From NCBI GenBank assembly GCA_030641485.1, contig DAOWHJ010000080.1, forward strand, positions 1 to 13,172: a stretch of DNA of 13,172 bases, given 5' to 3'. The translations under genes were made by a program, and so were the position numbers. Positions 7,030-13,172 of this stretch are shown piece by piece; position 1 is the stretch's first letter, and each line of letters opens with the position of its first letter. The notes below the pieces were generated by a model. That model had not been told where the DNA came from and did not search any database. It saw nothing but the letters and a program-made list of their open reading frames with translations. The stretch comes from Pseudomonadota bacterium. GTDB taxonomy: Bacteria; Desulfobacterota; Anaeroferrophillalia; Anaeroferrophillales; Tharpellaceae.

Positions 7030-7071
7030 AAGATCCGACCCAACCGGAAGTCCCTGCCGGGTCGGATTTTG
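7030..7071 (+). terminator. Intrinsic-terminator-like inverted repeat between pal and cpoB
   Basis: ATCCGACCC at 7033-7041 and GGGTCGGAT at 7059-7067 are perfect reverse complements across a 17-base loop. Counting one mismatch, the pairing extends to 12 of 13 positions (7029-7041 with 7059-7071). Four Ts (7067-7070) close the right arm. The short T run and large loop make partial termination or 3'-end protection of the pal message more likely than full stop, since cpoB begins only 11 bp after the stem and no clear promoter lies between. Confidence 0.5.
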
Positions 7072-7081
7072 CTGGCGTAAA

Positions 7082-7924
7082 ATGAGACTTATGAGCAATT
7101 TCAAATCATCTAAATTCCGTTGCCAGAGCATTATGTTACTCGCTCTGGTTGTGACCATCACTGGCGGCTGTGTCAGCACCGGTCAACAACGCGAAGAACA
7201 GGCTGTCTACCAGCGCCTGAATGCACTTGAGCAAAAACAAGCCATCCTGCAGCGCGAAAATCTGCATGCGCAACAAAAGCTCAACGCTGACACCAGCATC
7301 CGACTCGACAACCTTGAGAGAGAGCTTAAGCTTATTAGCGAGTCGGTGGAGGATGCACTTGCACGCCCACAAGAGATTCAGACAATCGACAAGTTTGAAT
7401 TTGAGGGAATCATTGCAAATTTTGAAAAACGTCTACAAAAATTTGAGCAAGGCAAAGCGGTGGGCTCAAGCAACAGTCAAACCAGCCAGCAGAACCCTAC
7501 ATCTTTTCCCAAACCAGCTCTGGCCATCTCGCCTAGAACCACTCCCAGTGCCCGCGAGAAAGCTCTTTATGACGATGCTTACAGCTCCTTTAAACGAAGT
7601 AATTACAAAACTGCAAAAGATAAATTCAAAAAGTTTATTTCCACCTTCCCTAACAGCAGCTATAAAGTCAACTCCCAATTTTGGATTGGTGAGTGCTATT
7701 ATAAAACTGAAGATTTCGCCGAAGCGATCATCAAATATGATGAAATAATTGCCGCTTACCCGCAACACCCAAAGGCCGCCAGCGCGCTCCTTAAACAAGG
7801 ATTTGCTTTCCTTAAACTTGGGGATGCAACGGACGGTAAATTGATTCTCAATAAGGTTATTACCAATTACCCGAAAAGTGATCAGGCAGAAATAGCGCGC
7901 CGTAAACTAAAAACAATAAAATAG
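7082..7924 (+). CDS. cpoB: Cell division coordinator CpoB / YbgF-like coiled-coil TPR protein
   Basis: 280 aa. The N-terminus has a hydrophobic signal (about 15-29) ending TGGC, so C30 may be lipidated; E. coli CpoB is a soluble periplasmic protein, so a lipidated form would differ. Next comes a coiled coil (about 36-95, QxxLNALEQKQAILQ-type heptads), a low-complexity Ser/Gln/Pro linker (about 125-155) and a TPR region (about 157-280) with EKALYDDAYSSFKRSNY, FPNSSYKVNSQFWIGECYY and YPQHPKAASALLKQGFAF, the standard C-terminal end of the YbgF family. CpoB links the Tol machine to peptidoglycan synthesis at division. It starts at ATG 7082 or possibly 7091; neither has a strong Shine-Dalgarno sequence. 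It is last in the tol block; its stop codon lies inside a small dyad and 20 bp before a -24/-12 promoter candidate for the pil genes. Confidence 0.9.
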   Translation: MRLMSNFKSSKFRCQSIMLLALVVTITGGCVSTGQQREEQAVYQRLNALEQKQAILQRENLHAQQKLNADTSIRLDNLERELKLISESVEDALARPQEIQTIDKFEFEGIIANFEKRLQKFEQGKAVGSSNSQTSQQNPTSFPKPALAISPRTTPSAREKALYDDAYSSFKRSNYKTAKDKFKKFISTFPNSSYKVNSQFWIGECYYKTEDFAEAIIKYDEIIAAYPQHPKAASALLKQGFAFLKLGDATDGKLILNKVITNYPKSDQAEIARRKLKTIK

Positions 7925-7944
7925 CTCTGAGCTATGGGTTTCAC

Positions 7945-7960
7945 TGGCACGCTATGTGCA
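7945..7960 (+). promoter_or_regulatory. Sigma-54 (-24/-12) promoter candidate for pilMNOPQ
   Basis: TGGCACG-CTAT-GTGCA matches 11 of 12 fixed positions of TGGCACG-N4-TTGCA, with GG (7946-7947) and GC (7958-7959) exactly 10 bases apart. The start site would be near 7971, giving a leader of about 120 bases to pilM. Type IV pilus genes are under RpoN/PilR control in several proteobacteria. The site is also embedded in a dyad (GGTTTC 7937-7942 with GAAACC 7961-7966, plus GCAC/GTGC inside), so a hairpin role is a competing reading. Confidence 0.55.
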
Positions 7961-8040
7961 GAAACCATTTCCAAGTAGTAGGTTGTCCTGTAACTGACTA
8001 GATATTGTTAATTAGATTCCTCTTTCAATTGAACTTAATC

Positions 8041-8071
8041 TCTCAAATTACCAAAGGGTAATTGGGGGAGA
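8041..8071 (+). promoter_or_regulatory. pilM leader hairpin next to a purine-rich stretch
   Basis: AATTACC (8046-8052) pairs perfectly with GGTAATT (8057-8063) over a 4-base loop, and TCTC (8041-8044) can pair with GAGA (8068-8071) around a bulge of four Gs. The GGGGGAGAG stretch is the only strong Shine-Dalgarno-like sequence before pilM but ends about 19 bases before the ATG. The hairpin would bury part of it. This may tune translation or message stability; it does not match a riboswitch class I recognise. Confidence 0.35.
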
Positions 8072-8090
8072 GCCGGAACTAATCCAATTT

Positions 8091-9161
8091 ATGTTATTTA
8101 AAAAGAATAAAACACTGCTCGGCTTAAACATTGGCTCAGGCTACATAAAAATGGTTGAGCTCAAGGATTCTGGTGCAGTACCCACTTTAAGCAGTTTCGG
8201 CATGGCGGCACTGCCTCCTGATGCAATTGTTGACGGAACTGTCATGGATGCGTCAGCTGTAGTCAGTACAATAGTTAACCTCGCCAATAACCTCAAAGTA
8301 AAAAAGAAAAGAATCAGCACGTCAATCTCTGGTCATTCCGTCATCGTAAAAAAAATCACCCTGCCTATGATGGATGAAAAAACTGTCGAAGAAACTATAC
8401 ACCAAGAAGCCACTCAACATATCCCCTACGATATAAGTGATGTCAACTTGGACTTCCAAATTTTAGGACAAAACCAGGAAAATCCTGACAACATGGACAT
8501 AATTCTGGTTGCCGTAAAAAAAGATACGATTAATGACTACCTCGCCCTAGTTGAGGAAGCTGGATTCACTCCGGTCGTAGTTGATGTCGACACTTTTGCA
8601 CTTGAAAATGCCTACGAACACAACTACGAAGAGAATGAAAAAAAGATCGTGGCTTTAGTCGACATTGGTGCCAACTTGACATGTATCAACATTCTTGACA
8701 GTGGCGTCACCTGCTTCACACGTAACATCACATCCGGCAGCCGGCTAATAACGGAACAACTCCAAAAACTCTTCTCACTAAACTACGAACAGGCTGAACT
8801 ATTAAAGATGGGTTGCCTTGACAGTTTTACAGGCGATGCAACTACAGCCCTATCTGCAATTAAGGGGGCTGCCTTTTCACTCATCAATGAAGTCATGAAA
8901 ACCATAGATTTTTTTCACACCTCGGTTGTTGCTGAAGGCCGAATTGAAAAAATAGTTTTGAGTGGAGGTGGCTCTAGAACTCACAACATACTTAAAGATA
9001 TCAAGGACAAAACCGGGATTGAAACTGAGCTCATAGATCCTTTTCGCAATATCATGGTTCCAGAAAAACATTTTGACCTCAAATACATCAAAGAGATTGG
9101 GCCTGTTGCCGCAATAGCTACGGGGTTGGCCCTGCGCAAAGATGAGGTCATACGCAAATGA
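8091..9161 (+). CDS. pilM: Type IV pilus assembly actin-like ATPase PilM
   Basis: 356 aa, the usual length. PilM is a cytoplasmic actin/FtsA-fold protein that binds the N-terminal tail of PilN and joins the pilus motor side to the inner-membrane alignment complex. The first nucleotide-binding strand reads LLGLNIGSGYIKMVELK (9-25), the second phosphate motif is VALVDIGANLTCINIL (about 187-202), and the adenosine motif is KIVLSGGGSRT (about 286-296). The 1C-like region has the expected FAxENAY pattern. N13 occupies the position where an acidic residue (usually Asp in DIGS) is common; this could weaken ATP hydrolysis. The ATG at 8091 matches the family N-terminus (MLFKKxKxLLG) but has a poor Shine-Dalgarno sequence. 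Its stop overlaps the pilN start by 4 bp. It is the first gene of the pilMNOPQ operon, probably transcribed from the -24/-12 site upstream. Confidence 0.96.
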   Translation: MLFKKNKTLLGLNIGSGYIKMVELKDSGAVPTLSSFGMAALPPDAIVDGTVMDASAVVSTIVNLANNLKVKKKRISTSISGHSVIVKKITLPMMDEKTVEETIHQEATQHIPYDISDVNLDFQILGQNQENPDNMDIILVAVKKDTINDYLALVEEAGFTPVVVDVDTFALENAYEHNYEENEKKIVALVDIGANLTCINILDSGVTCFTRNITSGSRLITEQLQKLFSLNYEQAELLKMGCLDSFTGDATTALSAIKGAAFSLINEVMKTIDFFHTSVVAEGRIEKIVLSGGGSRTHNILKDIKDKTGIETELIDPFRNIMVPEKHFDLKYIKEIGPVAAIATGLALRKDEVIRK

Positions 9162-9769
9162 TTCAAATCAATCTCCTGCCCATACGGGCTGAACGCCGTA
9201 AAGAGTTCATTCGCAAACAGCTATCCATAGTTGCACTCTCTTTAGTCTTTGCAATTGCAGTTATGAGTATGCTCTTTTTCAAGGCTCATGGGCAATATAA
9301 CAACACTAAAAGCACGCTCGAAAGAACTAACCGCAAGATTAAACAACTCGACCCCGTGATCAAAAAAATTGAGGTCTACAAAAAGAAAAAAGAAGAGATA
9401 AGTAAGAAAATTGCAGTAATAATTGACCTTGATCGCTACCGGCTCGCTCCGGTTGTTGTCCTCTCGGATCTCAGTCAACAAAGACCTGAGAAACTCTGGT
9501 TTACCGAAATCAAGGAGAATACCAAACACTTGACTATTACTGGAGTCGCGATTGATAACGAAACAATCGTTACATTTCTAAACAACCTGAAACAGTCGAC
9601 GCCCCTCAAAAATGCCGACTTAACCCTACTACGATCACAGGAAATTAAGGGACTGGAACTTAAAGGGTTCGCAATTGAATGCCCTCTCGATTTAGATGCA
9701 TTGCCGGATATGTTAATTAAGATGAATATCTCTCCAGCAACATCCCTCGAGGAGGAACAAAATGGCTGA
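9158..9769 (+). CDS. pilN: Type IV pilus inner-membrane alignment protein PilN
   Basis: 203 aa. It begins MIQINLLP: the INLLP motif (4-8) is the cytoplasmic peptide that inserts into PilM. A single membrane span follows (about 21-42), then a basic coiled coil (about 45-90, rich in IKK and KKKK steps), and a periplasmic ferredoxin-like domain (about 95-185) with LAPVVVLSDLSQQRPEKLWF and LTITGVAIDNETIVTFLNNL. PilN pairs with PilO through coiled coil and periplasmic domains. The ATG overlaps the pilM stop (ATGA) and the gene end overlaps pilO by 8 bp, so translation is likely coupled throughout. No damage or unusual features were seen. Confidence 0.95.
   Translation: MIQINLLPIRAERRKEFIRKQLSIVALSLVFAIAVMSMLFFKAHGQYNNTKSTLERTNRKIKQLDPVIKKIEVYKKKKEEISKKIAVIIDLDRYRLAPVVVLSDLSQQRPEKLWFTEIKENTKHLTITGVAIDNETIVTFLNNLKQSTPLKNADLTLLRSQEIKGLELKGFAIECPLDLDALPDMLIKMNISPATSLEEEQNG
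9751..9755 (+). promoter_or_regulatory. Strong ribosome binding site for pilO inside the end of pilN
   Basis: GGAGG sits 6 bases before the pilO ATG (9762), within codons for the acidic end of PilN (LEEEQNG). It is the best Shine-Dalgarno match of the pil operon and fixes the 8-bp overlap of the two genes. Confidence 0.8.
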
Positions 9770-10364
9770 TCTTAACTTTGACTTTCTCCACAGCTATTCT
9801 CCTTCAAAGAGAGCCCTGATATTGCTGGCTATATTGGTAATTGTCTGCGGATCATTTACTTATTTCATATATATGCCAAAGTTAAAACAGGTGCAAAAAA
9901 TTGAGCGTAAACTTAAACAAGCTCAAGTAAAGTTGCACCAGACCCAGCAAATCGCAAACCAGCTCCCCCAATTTGAAGCTGAAATCAAAAAACTAAATAT
10001 CGCTTTTAAAAAAGCATTAAACAAGCTCCCTGATAATAAAGAGATCCCATCGCTTCTCTTAAAAATCACTAAACTGGGCAAAGATTCCAAGCTGACATTT
10101 AATCTGTTCCAACCCTTAGCCAACCGCAATCGTGATTTTTATGCTGAAGTTCCCATCGACATTGAAGTGAAGGGTAGCTACCACGCTGTCGGCCGTTTTT
10201 TCAGTCAGGTCTGTGCTATGCCTCGAATTGTAAATATTTATAACTACTCATTAGGTAACTACGAGACAAATGAGGATGGCGACACCCTAGTCAAAACCCG
10301 CTTTCAAGCAGTCACCTACACTTTTGTCGATAAACCTGCACCCGGCGAGAGTAAGAAAAAATAA
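9762..10364 (+). CDS. pilO: Type IV pilus inner-membrane alignment protein PilO
   Basis: 200 aa. A short cytoplasmic tail, one membrane span (about 17-38), a coiled coil (about 40-90, KxxQxKxxQxQxxxNQL pattern) and a periplasmic ferredoxin-like domain (about 95-195). Family-typical stretches are NKLPDNKEIPSLLLKIT, FYAEVPIDIEVKGSYHAVG and MPRIVNIYNYSLGNY. PilO heterodimerises with PilN and contacts PilP, forming the periplasmic collar that aligns the PilQ secretin with the motor. The end is lysine-rich (GESKKK). Its TAA shares one base with the pilP ATG. Confidence 0.95.
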   Translation: MADLNFDFLHSYSPSKRALILLAILVIVCGSFTYFIYMPKLKQVQKIERKLKQAQVKLHQTQQIANQLPQFEAEIKKLNIAFKKALNKLPDNKEIPSLLLKITKLGKDSKLTFNLFQPLANRNRDFYAEVPIDIEVKGSYHAVGRFFSQVCAMPRIVNIYNYSLGNYETNEDGDTLVKTRFQAVTYTFVDKPAPGESKKK

Positions 10365-10930
10365 TGAATAAAAAATTTCAGAGATCAGCTTTTGTTTTGG
10401 GATTATGCCTGGCTTTAACAGGGGCCTGGGCCCTATCTCCGCTACCAGTCCAGGCTGGCAAAAAAAGTAAGTCACCAGAAGCTGAACCTTTGACAGCGGA
10501 AAAGTTGGCAACCCTTGACAATAAAGGGGTTCTCTACGAATACAAATCTAATGACCGAAAGGACCCATTTCGCCCATTTATCAATTTTTCCCAAATAGAG
10601 CGCTCAATCCCCACCGACAGTGAAAGGCCTTTGACACCTTTAGAAAAATATGCTCTTAACCAATTTCAACTAGTCGGCATTATTCTCGCGGGAGATATGA
10701 ATAATTATGCGTTAGTCGAAGACCCGGAACATATTGGTCACACTGTCCGTAAGGGTGATATGATCGGAAATTTAAGTGGCCAGGTCAAAGACATAAAATT
10801 CAACGAAGTCATCATTGAAGAACCCTACCTAGATATTTACGATAAAGAACAAACCAGAACTATTTCGCTCAGGCTTAGAGATCTTGATGAAGACAGTTAT
10901 TTACAATTGCAAGAAGATACAGATTATTAA
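10364..10930 (+). CDS. pilP: Type IV pilus assembly protein PilP
   Basis: 188 aa. PilP sits in the periplasm and bridges PilN-PilO to the N0 domain of PilQ. Family motifs: YEYKSNDRKDPFRPF (58-72, the YxY...RDPF segment), RPLTPLEKYALNQFQLVGII (88-107), then the beta-sandwich with HTVRKGDMIGNLSGQVKDI (126-144). The N-terminal hydrophobic segment is followed by SPLPVQA, which looks like ordinary signal peptidase I cleavage at about residue 31. The only cysteine (C15) sits in VLGLCL without a lipobox, whereas many PilP proteins are lipoproteins, so this one is probably soluble or held by its signal segment. The start overlaps the pilO stop (TAATG). A 72-bp gap separates it from the preferred pilQ start. 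Confidence 0.94.
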   Translation: MNKKFQRSAFVLGLCLALTGAWALSPLPVQAGKKSKSPEAEPLTAEKLATLDNKGVLYEYKSNDRKDPFRPFINFSQIERSIPTDSERPLTPLEKYALNQFQLVGIILAGDMNNYALVEDPEHIGHTVRKGDMIGNLSGQVKDIKFNEVIIEEPYLDIYDKEQTRTISLRLRDLDEDSYLQLQEDTDY

Positions 10931-11002
10931 AATAAGGTGGATTTTTATCCAGGCCCGCAAAATTCAGATTTTAATTTTAAATTTATTGCAGCGAGTAAAG
11001 CC

Positions 11003-12757
11003 ATGCGCCTTTATACTACCCGACCAACCCTCTCGATAGCGTGCCTTTTTCTGGCGACCCTGTTACTGGCCTTGGGCCTCTGCAAAAACCCGGTTCGGGC
11101 TCAGGAGATAAGTGAGACTATCACCCTTACTGCCAGCACCGCGAATAACCAGGTTCAATTACGCTTCAGGAACTCCTCTGATAAAAAAATCGACTACAAT
11201 CTCTTTACTCTGGATGCCCCGCCGCGTCTGGTTATTGACTTTCCCGGGGCTGACTACAATAAAGTTGATGTCAATAAAATCATAAACCTGAGTGGCTTCC
11301 ACCATCTTCGCTCATTCTGCGATATTGAGAAAGTACGCATAGTTCTTGACACAAAGTACACAACCCTACCACCTTTTACCCAATCGGCTCGGAATCATGA
11401 ATTACTGGTAACCCTGAAAAAGGCTGACCTTGAGAGCGTTAAAACACTTGACCGAAACTTGAGCCCAAAAAAGGTCAACCCAAACCTGGCCTTCAAAACT
11501 AACAACAACCTGATAAGTGTCGATTTCAAAGATACCGACATTCAAAATGTTTTCCGTTTTTTAGCTGAAATCAACCATCTCAATGTTGTCATGGGTGACG
11601 ATGTCTCTGGCACTGTTACTTTAAGGCTTAAAAGAGTTCCTTGGAAACAGGTTTTAAGTATTGTCTTAAAAACTCATCAACTAGGTAAAGAACGTATCGG
11701 TAATGTCGTCCGTATTGCTCCTCTGGAGGTTTTCGCTCAAGAAAACCTGGCCCAAGAAGAGAAGCGCCGTGCCTTAGCCGAAAGCAAAAAAACTGATGAG
11801 GAAATTCAGGACACTGTTTTGAAGATCCTCAAAGTAAATTTTGCCGACATTGATGGCGTTGCTAGTAAAATTGAGAATGCCATTTTAAGTGATCGTGGCA
11901 CTGTAGAGACTGACCCGCGCACTAATTCACTAATTATCACTGACATTCCAGGCCGTATCGAACAAGCTGAAGCCTTATTAAGAGAGCTTGACGAGCCCGT
12001 CAAGCAGGTCATGATTGAGGCCAAAATTGTTAAAATTGAGCGTAAATCAGTATCTGAACTGGGAGTCCAGTGGGGAGGTTCCTGGGGTAAAACCAGCAAT
12101 GACCGTTACTATGGTATTTCCGGCAACAACTCCCTTGGCAGCACCGGTTTACCAACGGTAAATGGTGGAGATGGTGCACCAACTATCGATAGTTCCTATG
12201 CCGTCAATCTCCCTGCAACCGGGTTAACAAGCGGTATCGGGCTTATTTTCGGTAAGATTGACAAATACAATCTCAATCTAAAACTCTCGGCCATGCAGGG
12301 GGACGGAGTAGCAAATATCCTCTCATCGCCAAAAGTGCTGGCCCTGAACCAACATGTAGCTCGAATTGGTCAGGGACAAGAGATCCCCTACCAAACCACT
12401 TCACAAGATGGCACCACTACAGAATTCAAGAAAGCTGAGTTAAGCCTTGAAGTCACCCCGACAATCACCAATAACGGCATGGTCTCTATGGAGGTGATTG
12501 TCAGCAAAGATTCTAAAGGCGAAAACACCCCAGATGGCCCCGCAATTAACACCCAGACCATCTCTACCTCCCTGCTCTTAAAAGATGGAGAAACGGCGGT
12601 TGTCGGGGGCATTATCGAAAGTAGTAAAACTAAATCAAATCAGGATGTTCCGATCCTCGGAAAGATCCCTATGCTCGGTTGGCTATTCAGTCATGATTAT
12701 AAAGATAGTGACCAGACTGAACTAATGATCTTTATCACCCCAAGGATAATCCGCTAA
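11003..12757 (+). CDS. pilQ: Type IV pilus outer-membrane secretin PilQ
   Basis: 584 aa from the ATG at 11003; a GTG at 10937 would add 22 residues. The ATG is preferred because a standard signal peptide starts right there (MRLYTTRP, hydrophobic core, cleavage near VRA), while the extension is not signal-like and the GTG lacks a spaced Shine-Dalgarno sequence. Domains: one AMIN domain (about 39-138, peptidoglycan targeting), N0/STN (about 169-240, ISVDFKDTDIQNVFRFLAE), N1 (about 270-333) and the secretin barrel (about 400-584). The barrel has GDGVANILSSPKVLALN, GQEIPYQT, LLLKDGETAVVGGI and the signature VPILGKIPMLGWLF. It forms the multimeric gated pore for the pilus. Some PilQ proteins have two or three AMIN domains, so this is a compact form. 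A glycine/serine-rich loop (about 370-405) precedes the barrel. Last gene of the operon; no clear terminator follows. Confidence 0.96.
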   Translation: MRLYTTRPTLSIACLFLATLLLALGLCKNPVRAQEISETITLTASTANNQVQLRFRNSSDKKIDYNLFTLDAPPRLVIDFPGADYNKVDVNKIINLSGFHHLRSFCDIEKVRIVLDTKYTTLPPFTQSARNHELLVTLKKADLESVKTLDRNLSPKKVNPNLAFKTNNNLISVDFKDTDIQNVFRFLAEINHLNVVMGDDVSGTVTLRLKRVPWKQVLSIVLKTHQLGKERIGNVVRIAPLEVFAQENLAQEEKRRALAESKKTDEEIQDTVLKILKVNFADIDGVASKIENAILSDRGTVETDPRTNSLIITDIPGRIEQAEALLRELDEPVKQVMIEAKIVKIERKSVSELGVQWGGSWGKTSNDRYYGISGNNSLGSTGLPTVNGGDGAPTIDSSYAVNLPATGLTSGIGLIFGKIDKYNLNLKLSAMQGDGVANILSSPKVLALNQHVARIGQGQEIPYQTTSQDGTTTEFKKAELSLEVTPTITNNGMVSMEVIVSKDSKGENTPDGPAINTQTISTSLLLKDGETAVVGGIIESSKTKSNQDVPILGKIPMLGWLFSHDYKDSDQTELMIFITPRIIR

Positions 12758-12760
12758 ACT

Positions 12761-13030
12761 CTATAGATAGTTGACCGGGACCTAAACGATATTCTCACTC
12801 AAAAGCTCAACCCGTTGACCCCGATTAACCAGAATACCAAAGGCCGCACCATTATCAGCAATAACGTTATTCAATCCCCGCAGAACGGTTCGAGGCTTAA
12901 CTCCTGAGCTTAATTTGAACCTCTATAGGAATCGGTCTTCACCCCCATCAAGGATAAAATCTACTTCTGATTTGTCGATTGTACAATAATAATGCATACT
13001 CCATGCGAGTCCCCATAGTCGTCTGCAACC
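12761..13030 (-). pseudogene. Decayed C-terminal remnant of a DUF4143-type ATPase
   Basis: Read on the minus strand, one frame gives HYYCTIDKSEVDFILDG, then GVKPRTVLRGLNNV and AAFGILVNRGQRVELLSENIV, then a stop and VPVNYL. This matches the end of AAA-type ATPases that carry DUF4143, with its PD-(D/E)XK-like EVDFxL...PIEVK core. The frame has stops at 12923-12925 and 12782-12784 (a CAG to TAG change fits the second). Near 12915-12930 the expected PIEV is in the neighbouring frame. Adding one C before it and removing one C after it restores RFPIEVKLSSGVK, so two compensating indels explain the break. Sequence upstream of about 13030 is too degraded to assign, and the ATPase part is absent. These proteins are often found in accessory regions; the function is usually unknown. 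It converges on pilQ. Confidence 0.7.
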
Positions 13031-13094
13031 CTAAAAACACCACTAAAGCAAATCAAGAAACTACTCACCCAGACAAAGCCTTCCCAATAAAAGA

Positions 13095-13149
13095 AAGCTC
13101 ACATGCTCAAATAATAATGTAAGCTTGAATCATATTCAAGCTTACATGC
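13095..13149. repeat. Imperfect direct repeat flanking the right-end palindrome
   Basis: AAGCTCACATGC (13095-13106) and AAGCTTACATGC (13138-13149) differ at one of 12 positions. The second copy overlaps the right arm of the perfect inverted repeat at 13117-13147. This could be a decayed element end or a coincidence of the palindrome sequence. Confidence 0.35.
13117..13147. repeat. Perfect 14-bp inverted repeat with a 3-base loop
   Basis: ATGTAAGCTTGAAT (13117-13130) and ATTCAAGCTTACAT (13134-13147) are exact reverse complements around CAT. On the minus strand the stem is followed by TATTATTTG, a T-rich but broken run, so an imperfect terminator for a gene entering from the right is possible. 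On the plus strand no T run follows, so it is a poor terminator for pilQ. An operator or mobile-element fragment is equally possible. Confidence 0.7.
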
Positions 13150-13172
13150 CTCCAATACAGGGCTTTAAGCCG

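Larger units (their letters stand above)
12758..13172. other. 415-bp region after pilQ with no intact gene
   Basis: Apart from the minus-strand pseudogene fragment (12761-13030), the palindrome (13117-13147) and the 12-base repeat, I see no gene. All six frames from 13031 to 13172 are short or stop-broken. A further small palindrome, GGCTTTAAGCC (13161-13171), lies at the very edge. No rho-independent terminator is evident just after pilQ. The stretch reads as decayed accessory DNA next to a conserved operon. Confidence 0.6.

Noticed and set aside
7466..7798. 110-codon minus-strand open frame inside cpoB
   Set aside because: It is antisense to the conserved TPR region, with no domain, no start signals and no neighbours on that strand.
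7921..7935. Dyad ATAGCT-CTG-AGCTAT at the cpoB stop as a terminator
   Set aside because: Short, A/T-rich stem with no T run after it; too weak to call.
7971..8090. Cyclic-di-GMP or other riboswitch in the pilM leader
   Set aside because: The leader forms a simple hairpin but shows no conserved core of a riboswitch class I know.
10937..11002. GTG at 10937 as the pilQ start
   Set aside because: The purine run touches the codon with no spacing, and the 22 added residues would bury the signal peptide that begins at the ATG.
1..13172. CRISPR arrays, tRNA or rRNA genes, insertion sequences, toxin-antitoxin or phage genes
   Set aside because: No regularly spaced repeats, tRNA-like cloverleaf, transposase or phage motif was seen on either strand.

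Overview
The window looks like chromosomal, mostly housekeeping DNA from a Gram-negative (diderm) bacterium. It carries a Tol-Pal envelope set, an outer-membrane type IV pilus secretin with its inner-membrane alignment complex, and the MEP isoprenoid pathway. A CarD-family regulator, a YacL-type PIN/TRAM protein and a fused IspD-IspF enzyme in a row, with pilMNOPQ and sigma-54-like promoters, suggest a Desulfobacterota/delta-type lineage. That placement is inference from gene content and order; no rRNA or marker gene in the window settles it.

Left end (1-1018): the last codons of a plus-strand gene that reads like the C-terminus of RlmE/FtsJ overlap, tail to tail, the 3' end of pilD (prepilin peptidase, minus strand). 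A 190-bp divergent spacer follows. It holds an extended -10 sigma-70-like promoter pointing to carD and a weaker -24/-12-like site pointing to pilD.

Middle (1019-7924): carD, yacL-like, ispDF, tolA, tolB, a 334-bp dyad-rich spacer, pal and cpoB (ybgF), all on the plus strand. Both yacL and ispDF start with TTG. tolQ and tolR, which usually precede tolA, are not in the window; ispDF sits in their place. An inverted repeat with a short T run between pal and cpoB could attenuate transcription. TolA (inner membrane), TolB (periplasm), Pal (outer-membrane lipoprotein) and CpoB (periplasm) form the trans-envelope machine that constricts the outer membrane at division; the missing TolQR motor must be encoded elsewhere.

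Right half (7925-12757): a good -24/-12 (sigma-54) promoter candidate lies just after cpoB. It is followed by a leader with a hairpin and then pilM-pilN-pilO-pilP, with successive overlaps of 4, 8 and 1 bp, and pilQ. PilM (cytoplasmic) docks on the N-terminal INLLP motif of PilN; PilN-PilO form the inner-membrane platform; PilP links this to the PilQ secretin. PilD at the left end would process the pilins, but no pilin, PilB, PilT or PilC is present here.

Right end (12758-13172): no intact gene. On the minus strand there is a decayed C-terminal fragment of an ATPase with a DUF4143/PD-(D/E)XK-like end (two in-frame stops and a pair of compensating indels). Beyond it lies a perfect 14-bp inverted repeat with a 3-base loop. 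I did not find a convincing undescribed system. The items most worth a second look are the sigma-54-like sites, the absent tolQR, the pseudogene/palindrome end, and two protein oddities (PilM with Asn where Asp is usual, PilP without a lipobox).
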